DNA from: CBDDLD01 sp965230605
GTDB taxonomy: Bacteria > Bacteroidota > Bacteroidia > Flavobacteriales > Flavobacteriaceae
Assembly: GCA_965230605.1 (NCBI GenBank)
Contig: CBDDLD010000004.1
Span: 186,001 to 250,000, forward strand
Direction of reading: 5' to 3'
DNA length: 64,000 bases
Below, piece by piece: positions 16,164 through 24,817 of this stretch. The notes under the pieces are model-generated. The model saw only the letters and a list, made by a program, of their open reading frames with translations, made no database searches and was not told the origin of the DNA. Positions within the stretch are counted from its first letter, which is position 1. Each line of letters starts with the position of its first letter. Position numbers and translations under genes: made by a program.

Positions 16164-18749
16164 ATGTCTACACCACCAAAGTTAGCACGGTTTAATACAA
16201 ACGTTCTTAATAAGTACCAGATATACAATGGTATTTTTATGACTTTGCCATTTGATGCGCTTTCAAAAACAGTTGCTTTATTACCACTGTTTTATGAAAC
16301 GTGCAAAAAAGGGTTTGAAGTTGGTGATGATCCGTCTGTGATAGTACAGACTTTTTTCAAAAAATATCAAGCAAGGCGTTCACACGAAAGCCAGATCAAT
16401 TTATTATTTCGATTTATTCAATATATAGAACGCCAAGTTGTTTTGTTTGATGCTATTGAAGATGCAGCCTTTTCAGTTGTTAATAATATGGATGGTATAG
16501 GAACACTAAGGAGTCTAAAAGAAAACGCTGTAGCAGAAAATAAAAAACAATTATTAAGGGAATATTTAGAGGCTTTTAAGGTTCGTATTGTTTTAACTGC
16601 ACATCCTACACAATTTTATCCGGGTACAGTTTTGGGGATCATTACAGATTTATCAGAAGCGATTAAGGAGGATAATCTGCCCGAGATAAATAATCTGCTG
16701 GCACAGTTAGGTAAAACACCTTTTTTCAAAGACAAAAAACCTACGCCATATGATGAGGCTGTGAACCTAATTTGGTACCTAAAAAATGTATTCTATAAAT
16801 CGTTTGGAACCATTTATGATTATGTGCAGCAAAACATTTTTGATGATCAGCCTATTAATAATTCTATTCTTAATATAGGGTTTTGGCCAGGAGGAGATAG
16901 AGATGGTAATCCATTTGTAACACCACAAATTACTATAGATGTTGCAAAGAAACTTAAAGAAGCCATCATCAAGAATTATATAAAAGATGTAAAGTATCTT
17001 AGAAGAAGACTCACTTTCAAAGGCGTTAGAGAGCGCATTATTGATTTAAATCACCAGTTATATAATACGTTGTTAGATAAAAATGAAGATCAGCAAATTA
17101 CACTTGAGGCATTTGTAACAGAATTAAAATCTATTCACCAAATATTAATTACAGACCATCAATCGCTATATATAGATAAGGTAAACTCACTAATTAATAA
17201 GACTACTATTTTTGGATTTCATTTTGCGAGCTTAGACATAAGGCAAGATAGTCGAGTACATGATAGTATGTTTAATGCATTAGTTGAAGAGCTCATAGAG
17301 AATGACAGTTCTTTATTCCCACCTCATTATTTTGACCTTGAGTTAGAAGACCAATTAAATTACCTATCGCAAGTCAATGGATCTATCGGAGCTATTGTTT
17401 TCAAGGATGAACAAGCTATAAATATTGTTGAAACGATAAGAGCAATGAAAATCATTCAAGAACAGAATGGGGAATTGGCATGTAACCGATATGTTATCAG
17501 CAATAATCAAACAACACTGAATGTATTACAACTGTTTGCTATGCTCAAGATAGTTGCTTTTCACGATAATCTAACTGCTGATATAGTTCCTCTTTTTGAA
17601 ACGGTTGCAGATTTAGAAGTGTCTCCAAAGGTGATGGAAGATCTTTATCAAAACCCTCATTATAGAGCACACTTAAAACAACGCGGAAACAAACAAACCA
17701 TTATGTTGGGCTTTAGTGATGGTACTAAAGATGGTGGTTATCTGATGGCAAATTGGGCCATATTTAAGGCTAAAGAAGCACTTACATTCGTGTCTAGACA
17801 ATACGATATAGATGTTATTTTCTTTGATGGTAGAGGAGGTCCTCCTGCTCGAGGTGGAGGGAAAACACATCAATTTTATGCGTCATTGGGGCCAACAATT
17901 GAAGACAAAGAAATACAACTTACGATTCAGGGGCAGACTGTAAGCTCTAATTTTGGAACTCTTGAGTCTTCACAATACAATATGGAACAGCTTATAAGTT
18001 CGGGTATTTCAAATCATTTGAATGATAAGAATCTAGAGATGCTTTCTGAGGATAAGAAAGTCATGGACGATTTAGCCAGCCATAGCTATACAGCCTATGT
18101 AGCATTTAAAAATCATCCCAAGTTCTTAACATATTTAGAACAAATGAGCACGCTAAAATATTATGCTAAAACCAATATTGGAAGCCGTCCTTCTAAAAGA
18201 GGAAAATCTTCAAAACTAGTATTCTCTGACCTTAGAGCCATTCCTTTTGTAGGGAGTTGGAGTCAACTGAAACAAAATGTCCCAGGGTTCTATGGTGTCG
18301 GAACTGCCCTTAAGATATATGAAGACCGAGGAGAATTTGATAAGGTGAAACAGTTGTATACCAATTCTAAATTTTTCAAAACTTTAATTGAAAACAGTAT
18401 GATGTCTTTGACTAAATCATTTTTTAGTTTAACAAAGTATATGTCTGAAGATGAAGAATTTGGTGAGTTTTGGAATATAATATATGAGGAATATAAAACA
18501 AGTAAACGACTAATATTAAAGCTTACTGGTTACAAGGAGCTTATGGAAAATGAAGCTGTAGGTAGAGCCTCAATAGAAGTTAGAGAATCTATAGTATTAC
18601 CTCTTTTAACTATACAACAATACGCCTTGAAAAAGGTTCAGGAACTACAAAAAAGTAAAGATGTAGATCCTGAAACACTTGCTATTTATGAAAAGATTGT
18701 GACTCGGTCACTATTTGGTAATATCAATGCCAGTAGAAACTCTGCCTAG
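16164..18749 (+). CDS. ppc: Phosphoenolpyruvate carboxylase
   Basis: At 861 residues it has normal length. Conserved blocks are in order: LTAHPTQFYPG with the catalytic His near residue 145, FWPGGDRDGNPFVTP near 240, MLGFSDGTKDGGYLMANW near 515 and a Gly-rich FFDGRGGPPARGGGKT block near 555. The widely quoted FHGRGGS.GRGG version of that last block is changed (His to Asp, and PPA insert), a visible divergence from enterobacterial enzymes. It forms oxaloacetate from PEP and bicarbonate. Its stop overlaps the convergent outer-membrane gene by 4 nt. Confidence 0.96.
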   Translation: MSTPPKLARFNTNVLNKYQIYNGIFMTLPFDALSKTVALLPLFYETCKKGFEVGDDPSVIVQTFFKKYQARRSHESQINLLFRFIQYIERQVVLFDAIEDAAFSVVNNMDGIGTLRSLKENAVAENKKQLLREYLEAFKVRIVLTAHPTQFYPGTVLGIITDLSEAIKEDNLPEINNLLAQLGKTPFFKDKKPTPYDEAVNLIWYLKNVFYKSFGTIYDYVQQNIFDDQPINNSILNIGFWPGGDRDGNPFVTPQITIDVAKKLKEAIIKNYIKDVKYLRRRLTFKGVRERIIDLNHQLYNTLLDKNEDQQITLEAFVTELKSIHQILITDHQSLYIDKVNSLINKTTIFGFHFASLDIRQDSRVHDSMFNALVEELIENDSSLFPPHYFDLELEDQLNYLSQVNGSIGAIVFKDEQAINIVETIRAMKIIQEQNGELACNRYVISNNQTTLNVLQLFAMLKIVAFHDNLTADIVPLFETVADLEVSPKVMEDLYQNPHYRAHLKQRGNKQTIMLGFSDGTKDGGYLMANWAIFKAKEALTFVSRQYDIDVIFFDGRGGPPARGGGKTHQFYASLGPTIEDKEIQLTIQGQTVSSNFGTLESSQYNMEQLISSGISNHLNDKNLEMLSEDKKVMDDLASHSYTAYVAFKNHPKFLTYLEQMSTLKYYAKTNIGSRPSKRGKSSKLVFSDLRAIPFVGSWSQLKQNVPGFYGVGTALKIYEDRGEFDKVKQLYTNSKFFKTLIENSMMSLTKSFFSLTKYMSEDEEFGEFWNIIYEEYKTSKRLILKLTGYKELMENEAVGRASIEVRESIVLPLLTIQQYALKKVQELQKSKDVDPETLAIYEKIVTRSLFGNINASRNSA

Positions 18750-19963
18750 AAGAATTTAGAAATTGAGAGTCTGAGAAAGCTATCTTCACTAAAGTTAGAC
18801 AATATAAACTCATTAGGATCAATGCTACTAAATATTCTGGCTTCAATTTCAGCAGTCCAACTATTTCCTATTCTTCGTGAGGCTTCAAGGCTGAATATCT
18901 TACTACTCGATTCGAGATCAGCTATACCTCCAATTAAGATTGATGTGTCCTGAACATCATTAAATGCAATTCGGCTTCCAAAGAACAAATCATTCTGTAA
19001 TGCAGTTAATGCTAATTCATCACGCTCATCATATAAATACTCACTCAATACACCAATATCTAAACCATTCCCGTCGATATTGCTAAAGGTATATTCTAGC
19101 CCACCTACAAATGCTATAAAATCTTGGGCATCTGCATGCCGATATATAGATTCAAATTTCCAAAGAAAAGCATTGTGTGTTATTTGTATATCCACACCGG
19201 TTTGATTGATCACCGGATAAAATGCATTAATACCACCTTGATTATCAAAAGTAAATAAAGGTTCTCTACCATTTCCATAAAAATGGGATAAACCTATATC
19301 AAAAGCGCCGACGAAATAAGACCACCTAAATGCAAAATCCTGTCGCCATTCTTCAGCACCGCTCTCATATGTTAAATCATCTTTATCAATAACTATAGGG
19401 AATCTTAAGCGACCAGCTTCACCAGCAAAAGTACGTTTGCGATGATATGGTAAATAGAAGAAGTCAAAAGTTCCATAGTTATTAGTGATCCAAGTAAATT
19501 GCACCATGGGCTGCCCTAATTTATCCTCCCCATCAAAAGATTCTACGGCATCGGTTTGATTGATAACATCCACAAGATGATTGCTTTCTGCAACGCCCCA
19601 ATATATTTTTTTAGCACCAATACTTAACTCCCAATTACCTTTTGCTTTCTGATAATAGAGTTCTCTTATATCCCAGTGTGTTCTTGAGTCATCTCTATCG
19701 ATTCTTAGAAACCCTGTAAAGTTGATACTTTCATAACCATCATTCCATTCTAAAGTGTATTCCGGACGGAAAGCTAAAGATGGAAAATGTGTTTTTTGGT
19801 CTTCAAAGGCATTATCATCATAGAAATAGCGATACTCTGCTTCAATTTCTAATTCAAAATCACTATTGAGATTACTTTCAGAAGCATTCTGAGCCATAGT
19901 GTAAGATGTAGTTCCTATGATGAATAGCAGGGTGTAAGTGGCTTTTTTAATATTAAAACTCAT
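18746..19963 (-). CDS. Outer-membrane beta-barrel protein of the RND operon
   Basis: A signal peptide ending near TTSYTMAQ precedes about 380 residues of alternating aromatic/hydrophobic beta-strand sequence ending in LRLSISKFF, a C-terminal Phe typical of outer-membrane barrels. No family name is certain; DUF1302-like porins occur in comparable operons. It is the last gene after tetR, the RND transporter and the LolA-like gene, so it probably completes an envelope export or lipid-trafficking system. Confidence 0.72.
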   Translation of the reverse strand: MSFNIKKATYTLLFIIGTTSYTMAQNASESNLNSDFELEIEAEYRYFYDDNAFEDQKTHFPSLAFRPEYTLEWNDGYESINFTGFLRIDRDDSRTHWDIRELYYQKAKGNWELSIGAKKIYWGVAESNHLVDVINQTDAVESFDGEDKLGQPMVQFTWITNNYGTFDFFYLPYHRKRTFAGEAGRLRFPIVIDKDDLTYESGAEEWRQDFAFRWSYFVGAFDIGLSHFYGNGREPLFTFDNQGGINAFYPVINQTGVDIQITHNAFLWKFESIYRHADAQDFIAFVGGLEYTFSNIDGNGLDIGVLSEYLYDERDELALTALQNDLFFGSRIAFNDVQDTSILIGGIADLESSSKIFSLEASRRIGNSWTAEIEARIFSSIDPNEFILSNFSEDSFLRLSISKFF

Positions 19964-19977
19964 TATTTCAAATTAAG

Positions 19978-20060
19978 AGTAATGACCATTGGCTACAAAA
20001 AAACTAATTAACCAATTATTCGTATTATCTGATAAAGAACACGTAGCCAATGGCATTACT
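19978..20060. repeat. Long inverted repeat between LolA-like and barrel genes
   Basis: The arm at 19978-19996 pairs with 20043-20060 over 18 bp with one bulged A; the core is CCATTGGCTAC / GTAGCCAATGG. The loop is 46 nt and there is no T-run, so it is more likely an mRNA stabilising or processing hairpin than a terminator. Confidence 0.6.
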
Positions 20061-20084
20061 ATTTAAGCTATTAATCAGTGACTA

Positions 20085-20861
20085 TTATTTTCCGGCACGT
20101 TTGAGCGCTACCTGAGTAAAATCTTCATCTGTTAGATTAACGTCAAAATTGTAATCGCTAAACTCTAATAAGGTCTTCTTATTCGTTTGATGATTAACCA
20201 TATTAAATGTTGCCGCTCTCCAAAACTTGTTTTTATATAATTTATAGTTGGAGTAGGTCAATGTTTTTAAAAGGGCATTTTTTCTGTCATAGAATTCTAC
20301 TTTTTCTATTCTATAACCTTTGTCTTTATTGTATGTGACAAGACGTCTTGTATAACCCGATTTAGGGTCTACAGGATCTTGCTCTACAACGAGAAGACTG
20401 CCTTCAGCTTTTAAGAATTTATAGGTGTATTTCTCAACTTCTTGAGAAGATAAATCCTCATAGGCAAATTCGCTGCCAACAAAAGGTCCTGATTTATTAT
20501 TTGATGAGATACGTTTTACACGTTTAATAGATGGCAAGAATAACCATTGGTCATCTGAACCAACCTTATGTGTGAAAGTAAGTGTTGATGTACCTTTCAC
20601 ATCTTTAGGACTATTAAAAACAATAAGAGATTTATCACCATCTTCTGTTAATTCAAGTGTTTTGGTAGTTAATAAGCGTTGACTTGTTTGGCCATTCTTA
20701 TTTTTAAGGGTCATTTTTAGATTCACTACAGAGCTTCCAAAACCTAAGTCTGCTTGTTCAGCAGCTTTGGCAATCTCTAGTCCTCGTTGCTCTGCTGATT
20801 GTGCATTAGAGCTAAAAGAACTTATAAATAAGGGGATTCCTAATAAAAAAAGTCGTTTCAT
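20085..20861 (-). CDS. LolA-like outer-membrane lipoprotein-sorting protein
   Basis: A signal peptide (through about SSNAQ) precedes a domain that resembles the LolA-like fold. LTFTHKVGSDDQWLFLPSIKRVKRIS and a KSGPFVGSEFAYED-type segment (given here as GPFVGSEFAYED) are typical of LolA-like partners of RND/MMPL transporters. It lies 13 nt after the transporter stop and should act in the periplasm as a lipid-binding carrier. Its cargo is not indicated. Confidence 0.85.
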   Translation of the reverse strand: MKRLFLLGIPLFISSFSSNAQSAEQRGLEIAKAAEQADLGFGSSVVNLKMTLKNKNGQTSQRLLTTKTLELTEDGDKSLIVFNSPKDVKGTSTLTFTHKVGSDDQWLFLPSIKRVKRISSNNKSGPFVGSEFAYEDLSSQEVEKYTYKFLKAEGSLLVVEQDPVDPKSGYTRRLVTYNKDKGYRIEKVEFYDRKNALLKTLTYSNYKLYKNKFWRAATFNMVNHQTNKKTLLEFSDYNFDVNLTDEDFTQVALKRAGK

Positions 20862-20874
20862 AATGTTTTGAGTT

Positions 20875-23232
20875 TTATTTGTTTATTAATTCAGGGTTAA
20901 CAGATTCTTTTTTACTGGTTAAGATTAAAAGTGAGGGTAGCAATATAAAATCAATCACTAGTGCAGCTATAATAATGATGACAGTAATACGTGCCATATA
21001 ACTATTTAAAGCAAAAGATGAAGTAGATAAAACAGCAAATCCTGCTAATAGCACAAGTGTTGTGGTTACCAAAGCACGACCCACAGTTTCGAATGCATAG
21101 ATCACAGCTTGTTTAGCATCATAGCCTAGCTCTCGTCGGGCTCTAAGGAATTTACTCATAAAGTGCACTGTATCATCTACTATAATGCCTAATGTCATAC
21201 CAAAAACGATCACCATTCCGGTATTGATCTGTGCTTTATAGAGCGCCCAAATACCAAACCCAACCAATACAGGTGTTACATTTGGAATAATACTTAATAG
21301 CCCTAGTTTAAAGTTTCTTAAGGCTAACATTAAGACTAATGAGATTAAGATCAGAGCAATAATATTTCCTTTAAACATACTGTCTGCTTGTCTAAAGCCC
21401 AGTTTAGAAAACATTAGAGTTGGACTTACGCCTAGGGCGTGCATATAGTTTGGGGTATTATTCTTTAACCACTCTTCACCACGCTTTGAAAATTCAATCA
21501 TTTCTGAGCTTGATACATTTTCGATGGTAACAGTAACACGCGTTTCTGATTTATCTACATTAATTTGATTGTTAAGATCCAGACCGAATGGCAGAGATAA
21601 CTCGTAGAGCAGTAGGTACTGCGCAGCCTCTTCACGATTATTGGGTACACGGTAAAAACTTTCATCATCTCCATGCATAGATCTATTAATACGTCTGGCA
21701 ACCTCACTAAAGGCATTCACGTGTACTACCTCGGGTTGTTGATTCAACCAATCTTCAAAAGCATTTAAACTTTGTAAATACTCCGGGTTATTTATACCAC
21801 CACTTTCGCCACTACCTATAGAATATTCAATGTTATAAATTCCGGTAAGGTTTTCACTGATATAGTCAGTATCTGTTCTAAAAGCGACACTTTCATCAAA
21901 GTAATTAATGAACTCATCATTAAATCGATTCTTAGTTGCTAAAAAAGTAAGTATCCCGATAAACACCAGTGACAAAACAGATAATCTCACAGGTTGTTTT
22001 ACCACATAATTACCAAGGTTAGAGTACCAATTAGATCCTACTTTTTTACCTGAATCTGTTGCTTTTTTCTTAACCGGGAATATGGCCATAAGTGCCGGCA
22101 GGGTTGTTGTGGAAAATAAGAACGCCATAGTCATACCAAAAGCAGTAATATTACCTAAATCCCAGAATGGTGGCACCTCTCCAAAGTTCATGGTTAAAAA
22201 CCCAATGACTGTTGTTAAACTGGTAATAAATACCGGCATAAAGTTTAAGCGCATAGACTCTACTAAAGCATCGTATTTACTCAGACCATCTTTACGCATT
22301 TTTTGTAGCATTGTAATGAGTATATGTATACTATCTGCTACGGCTAGTGTCATTATCATTGTAGGGAAAACAGCCGATGGTGGTGTTAGTCTTATACCCA
22401 TTAGGCCTACAAAACCAACAGCACTAATTATAGAGAAGAGAACTACAAAAAGTGTAGATACAGTAGCATAGAAATTTCGTGTAAGGATTAAGGTGACTAG
22501 GATAACGATAAGCAACATGCCGGCAGTAAGCATAAGGTCGCGCTGAGAAGATTCAAAGAAGGCAGTATTTAATGGCACAAGTCCAGAGGAGTGCACTTCA
22601 AAATTTGGATGTTTTTCTTTGAATTTGGACACCATGTCGCGCACAAAAGTGGTTACTTCAGGAATTTCTGTAGCACTATTTTCACCAGGTAACTTCACGG
22701 TGATGTTTATAGCAGTGACACTACCAGATTCATTTAAAATCCGATGAACTAATAAAGGCTCTTTTAAAGCCTTGGCTTTTATTTCTTTGATTTCAGCATC
22801 TGACTTTAATGATGATTCATAAGATAGATCATCGACATAAAGATCATCACCTTCAGCACTGGTATGCTGAAAATTGGTGACAGCATCTACTCTTGATGAA
22901 TATGGTGTATTCCATGCTTCAGCGGTAAGTTCTTCGATAGCTGTAAGGTTATTCTTGGTAAAAACATCACCATTAGAAGGTGTTAGAACCAGAATAACAT
23001 TATCATCTTTAGTATACTTTTCTTGCAAAGCATCAAAAGCTTCTAGCTCAGGATTAGATTCACTGAAGAAAACATGATAATCGCCATCAAATTCCATTTT
23101 ACCTTGGGAACCTAATCCCATAGCAAGAAGAATTGTAGCAATTAAAACGGGCCATTTATATTTGATGACAAAGTTGGCCCAACGCTTTGCGAATTGGTTA
23201 GAGGCATTACTAACTTTTTTTAGAGCATTCAT
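20875..23232 (-). CDS. RND/MMPL-family transporter
   Basis: About 785 residues with the RND layout: TM1, a large periplasmic loop, TM2-6, a second loop and TM7-12. The GMTLGIIVDDTVHFMSKFL segment in the second half is the characteristic TM10-11 region of MMPL/HpnN-like proteins. I start it at the ATG at 23232 (MNALKKVS) because the longer TTG start at 23262 would place the TetR operator inside the gene. It probably moves lipids or hydrophobic compounds together with the LolA-like and barrel proteins. Confidence 0.92.
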   Translation of the reverse strand: MNALKKVSNASNQFAKRWANFVIKYKWPVLIATILLAMGLGSQGKMEFDGDYHVFFSESNPELEAFDALQEKYTKDDNVILVLTPSNGDVFTKNNLTAIEELTAEAWNTPYSSRVDAVTNFQHTSAEGDDLYVDDLSYESSLKSDAEIKEIKAKALKEPLLVHRILNESGSVTAINITVKLPGENSATEIPEVTTFVRDMVSKFKEKHPNFEVHSSGLVPLNTAFFESSQRDLMLTAGMLLIVILVTLILTRNFYATVSTLFVVLFSIISAVGFVGLMGIRLTPPSAVFPTMIMTLAVADSIHILITMLQKMRKDGLSKYDALVESMRLNFMPVFITSLTTVIGFLTMNFGEVPPFWDLGNITAFGMTMAFLFSTTTLPALMAIFPVKKKATDSGKKVGSNWYSNLGNYVVKQPVRLSVLSLVFIGILTFLATKNRFNDEFINYFDESVAFRTDTDYISENLTGIYNIEYSIGSGESGGINNPEYLQSLNAFEDWLNQQPEVVHVNAFSEVARRINRSMHGDDESFYRVPNNREEAAQYLLLYELSLPFGLDLNNQINVDKSETRVTVTIENVSSSEMIEFSKRGEEWLKNNTPNYMHALGVSPTLMFSKLGFRQADSMFKGNIIALILISLVLMLALRNFKLGLLSIIPNVTPVLVGFGIWALYKAQINTGMVIVFGMTLGIIVDDTVHFMSKFLRARRELGYDAKQAVIYAFETVGRALVTTTLVLLAGFAVLSTSSFALNSYMARITVIIIIAALVIDFILLPSLLILTSKKESVNPELINK

Positions 23233-23250
23233 TTGTTTTTTTGGTTTAAG

Positions 23251-23262
23251 TTGACCAGTCAA
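23251..23262. promoter_or_regulatory. TetR operator site 1
   Basis: TTGACCAGTCAA is a perfect palindrome apart from its central two bases, located 19 bp before the transporter ATG. It shares TGACCAGTC with site 2. Confidence 0.6.
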
Positions 23263-23356
23263 TTAGTGACAGGAGGTTTGTTATTATTAATTGATTTATT
23301 AGTAAGACGTTTTGCATTATTTTGTCGGGGACATTTAAATACAAAAAATTAAATAA

Positions 23357-23371
23357 TTGACCAGTCGTCTA
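23357..23371. promoter_or_regulatory. TetR operator site 2
   Basis: TTGACCAGTCGTCTA lies between tetR stop and the transporter gene. It matches site 3 upstream of tetR at 13 of 14 core positions. Confidence 0.6.
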
Positions 23372-23389
23372 CAATCTGATCAAAAAAAA

Positions 23390-23986
23390 TTATTTAAGTA
23401 ATACTTTACGTATCATAGTCATAAAATTATCTATAGGATACGAACTTTTCATTTCTTTCATACTCGTCATAGCACCTTTACCTGCATCTTCAATAAAAAC
23501 AGCAAGATCTCTTGCATCTATAGTAGCATCTAATTCATTATAATCCTGTGCTTCTTGGATAACTCCGGTAATGAGTTCTATAACCATCTTTTCTTTGTTA
23601 TAGATCGCTGTTCTAATTTTTTCACTATGCTCAGCCATTTCACTACCTAGATTACAAGCCATGCATCCCATTTGACAATCCATGTCATTCTTCAGAACAT
23701 TATATCTGTATTCATGAAAATCTAAAAGGCGTTGTTTAGGAGAAATACTTGTATTAAGTAAAATTTCTTTGGCAGGCGTAAACTGTAAATTAAAATAGCG
23801 CTCAATAGCTTTTACAGTAAAATCCTCTTTACTATCAAAATAAAAATAGAAAGACCCTTTAGGAATACCTGCTGCTTTTACAATGTCATTTACACTGGTA
23901 GCATTGTATCCTTTAGACCATAACAAAGGCATGCCTTTATCTAAAAGGGCATCTGCTTTAATATCGTGTTTAAGGGTATTAGCCAT
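23390..23986 (-). CDS. TetR/AcrR-family repressor
   Basis: The N-terminal HTH is typical of TetR: LLWSKGYNATSVNDIVKAAG followed by IPKGSFYFYFDSKEDF. The C-terminal ligand domain has a MDCQMGCMACNLG Cys cluster. The ATG at 23986 (MANTLKHD) is preferred over an upstream in-frame start at 24037, because an operator-like sequence sits just upstream of it. It probably represses itself and the RND operon. The inducer is unknown. Confidence 0.93.
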   Translation of the reverse strand: MANTLKHDIKADALLDKGMPLLWSKGYNATSVNDIVKAAGIPKGSFYFYFDSKEDFTVKAIERYFNLQFTPAKEILLNTSISPKQRLLDFHEYRYNVLKNDMDCQMGCMACNLGSEMAEHSEKIRTAIYNKEKMVIELITGVIQEAQDYNELDATIDARDLAVFIEDAGKGAMTSMKEMKSSYPIDNFMTMIRKVLLK

Positions 23987-24013
23987 CTGATTTTTTAATA
24001 GGGTACAAAAATA

Positions 24014-24027
24014 TGACCACTCGTCTA
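24014..24027. promoter_or_regulatory. TetR operator site 3 (autoregulatory)
   Basis: TGACCACTCGTCTA lies 28-41 bp before the tetR ATG and matches site 2 with one mismatch. Confidence 0.6.
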
Positions 24028-24106
24028 GTAAATCCAAATCTTAGGTGTTAAATTTTTTATAATGCAACTTAAAGCCCTGTGTATAAGCCAAAAGTTTGAT
24101 TAAAAA

Positions 24107-24139
24107 TTTGGATTTATCTATAAAATAATAGCATATTTG
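24107..24139 (+). promoter_or_regulatory. Promoter of leader 1
   Basis: TTTG at 24107-24110 and CATATTTG at 24132-24139 are separated by 21 nt, close to the Bacteroidota -33/-7 arrangement. The leader ATG at 24147 is only 8 nt beyond the -7 box, so the mRNA may start at or next to the AUG. Confidence 0.6.
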
Positions 24140-24146
24140 CATCCGT

Positions 24147-24257
24147 ATGAGAAAAACAATAGTACATAGGGCACCGATTTCACTGAATTGTCAGTGGGAT
24201 TATCGTGGGATGAGTGAATCTTTTCCCGGGAAAAGGACGTTATGTGACTATTTTTAA
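24147..24257 (+). CDS. Leader peptide 1 containing all 20 amino acids
   Basis: This is a 36-codon ORF starting MRKTIVHRAPIS. Its first 26 codons specify all 20 amino acids, and 25 of those 26 codons are different; only AUG recurs. It ends in KRTLCDYF before TAA. The transcript contains hairpins CACTGA/TCAGTG (24181-24196) and CTTTTCCC/GGGAAAAG (24220-24235). GGACG at 24235-24239, inside codons 30-31, can pair with CGTCC of the downstream terminator. That arrangement is what translation-coupled attenuation requires, with a sensor that samples nearly every tRNA instead of one. No protein function is proposed. Confidence 0.6.
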   Translation: MRKTIVHRAPISLNCQWDYRGMSESFPGKRTLCDYF

Positions 24258-24330
24258 TCATTTTTAGAGAATGAATTAAGTTAAAAACCGAAATAGATAC
24301 AAGCGTCCAAGAATATTGGGCGCTTTTTTT
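24235..24330 (+). terminator. Attenuator 1: antiterminator/terminator pair
   Basis: Terminator: AAGCGTCC (24301-24308) with GGGCGCTT (24318-24325) followed by T-run. Alternative: GGACG (24235-24239) with CGTCC (24304-24308), extended by a G-U and U-A pair. The two pairings exclude each other. A ribosome at the leader stop (24255-24257) would cover or crowd the GGACG arm. Confidence 0.65.
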
Positions 24331-24516
24331 ATGAAAAAAAATGAATGATTTTGAAACTGAATCGTAAAAACTAAAATAATAGACTTTGAAGTATAAGCAA
24401 TTGGGAGACAGACTATTGCCAAACTACTTAAGAATCTGCATATAAGCGGACAGGAATTCCTTTATCTAAAAATAAGTTTAACTAATTGATAATCAATAAA
24501 TTAAATGAAAATTTTA

Positions 24517-24547
24517 TTTGTTTTTTAAAAAATTGTTTTCATATTTG
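24517..24547 (+). promoter_or_regulatory. Promoter of leader 2
   Basis: TTTG at 24517-24520 and CATATTTG at 24540-24547 are separated by 19 nt; the same CATATTTGCA box occurs at promoter 1. Confidence 0.65.
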
Positions 24548-24593
24548 CACCGCAGTTTTAAATAAAAGCTGAATTAAATATTAATTAAAATAA

Positions 24594-24726
24594 GAAGCCA
24601 TGCTAACGCATAAGATCATTATGAATTTAAGTTGTGACCTCGAGTCATTTATTAGGCTTCGGTATTATTTGTAGAATTACTTTCCAAATAAGAATCCGAA
24701 GCAAACCCAACTGTTTCGGATTTTTT
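24594..24726 (+). terminator. Attenuator 2: four-segment leader
   Basis: Segment 1 GAAGCC (24594-24599), segment 2 GGCTTCGG (24655-24662), segment 3 AATCCGAAGC (24693-24702) and segment 4 TTCGGATT (24715-24722) plus T-run. 1:2 and 3:4 can coexist (termination). 2:3 forms an antiterminator over seven pairs, GCTTCGG/CCGAAGC. This is the textbook layout of amino-acid operon attenuators. Confidence 0.7.
24600..24674 (+). CDS. Leader peptide 2
   Basis: This is a 24-codon ORF starting MLTHKIIMNLSC, using 21 different codons, including five different Leu codons, and 14 amino acids. GAAGCC (24594-24599) lies directly before the AUG, and its complement GGCTTCGG (24655-24662) lies in codons 19-21, just ahead of the stop. 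It probably regulates rather than makes a functional product. Confidence 0.5.
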   Translation: MLTHKIIMNLSCDLESFIRLRYYL

Positions 24727-24817
24727 ATTCCTAACATTTAGAATATCAATATCTGATCAGTTATAAGAACTACTATATGTGGTGTCTTTTAACAGTAACA
24801 ATTTATGAATAAACAGA

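Larger units (their letters stand above)
23987..24817. other. Regulatory stretch between tetR and the TPR gene
   Basis: This 830-bp stretch has no ordinary gene. It holds the tetR operator and the two promoter-leader-terminator modules listed separately. Bases 24331-24516 show nothing recognisable apart from AT-rich DNA. The last about 90 bp before the TPR gene follow terminator 2 and contain no further clear promoter. Confidence 0.6.

Noticed and set aside
23233..23262. TTG start for the RND transporter
   Set aside because: It would place a palindromic TetR operator inside the coding region; the ATG at 23232 gives a typical N-terminus.
24107..24726. The leaders as attenuators of an amino-acid biosynthesis operon
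   Set aside because: Neither leader has a run of one regulatory codon, and the downstream genes are a TPR protein and tRNAs.
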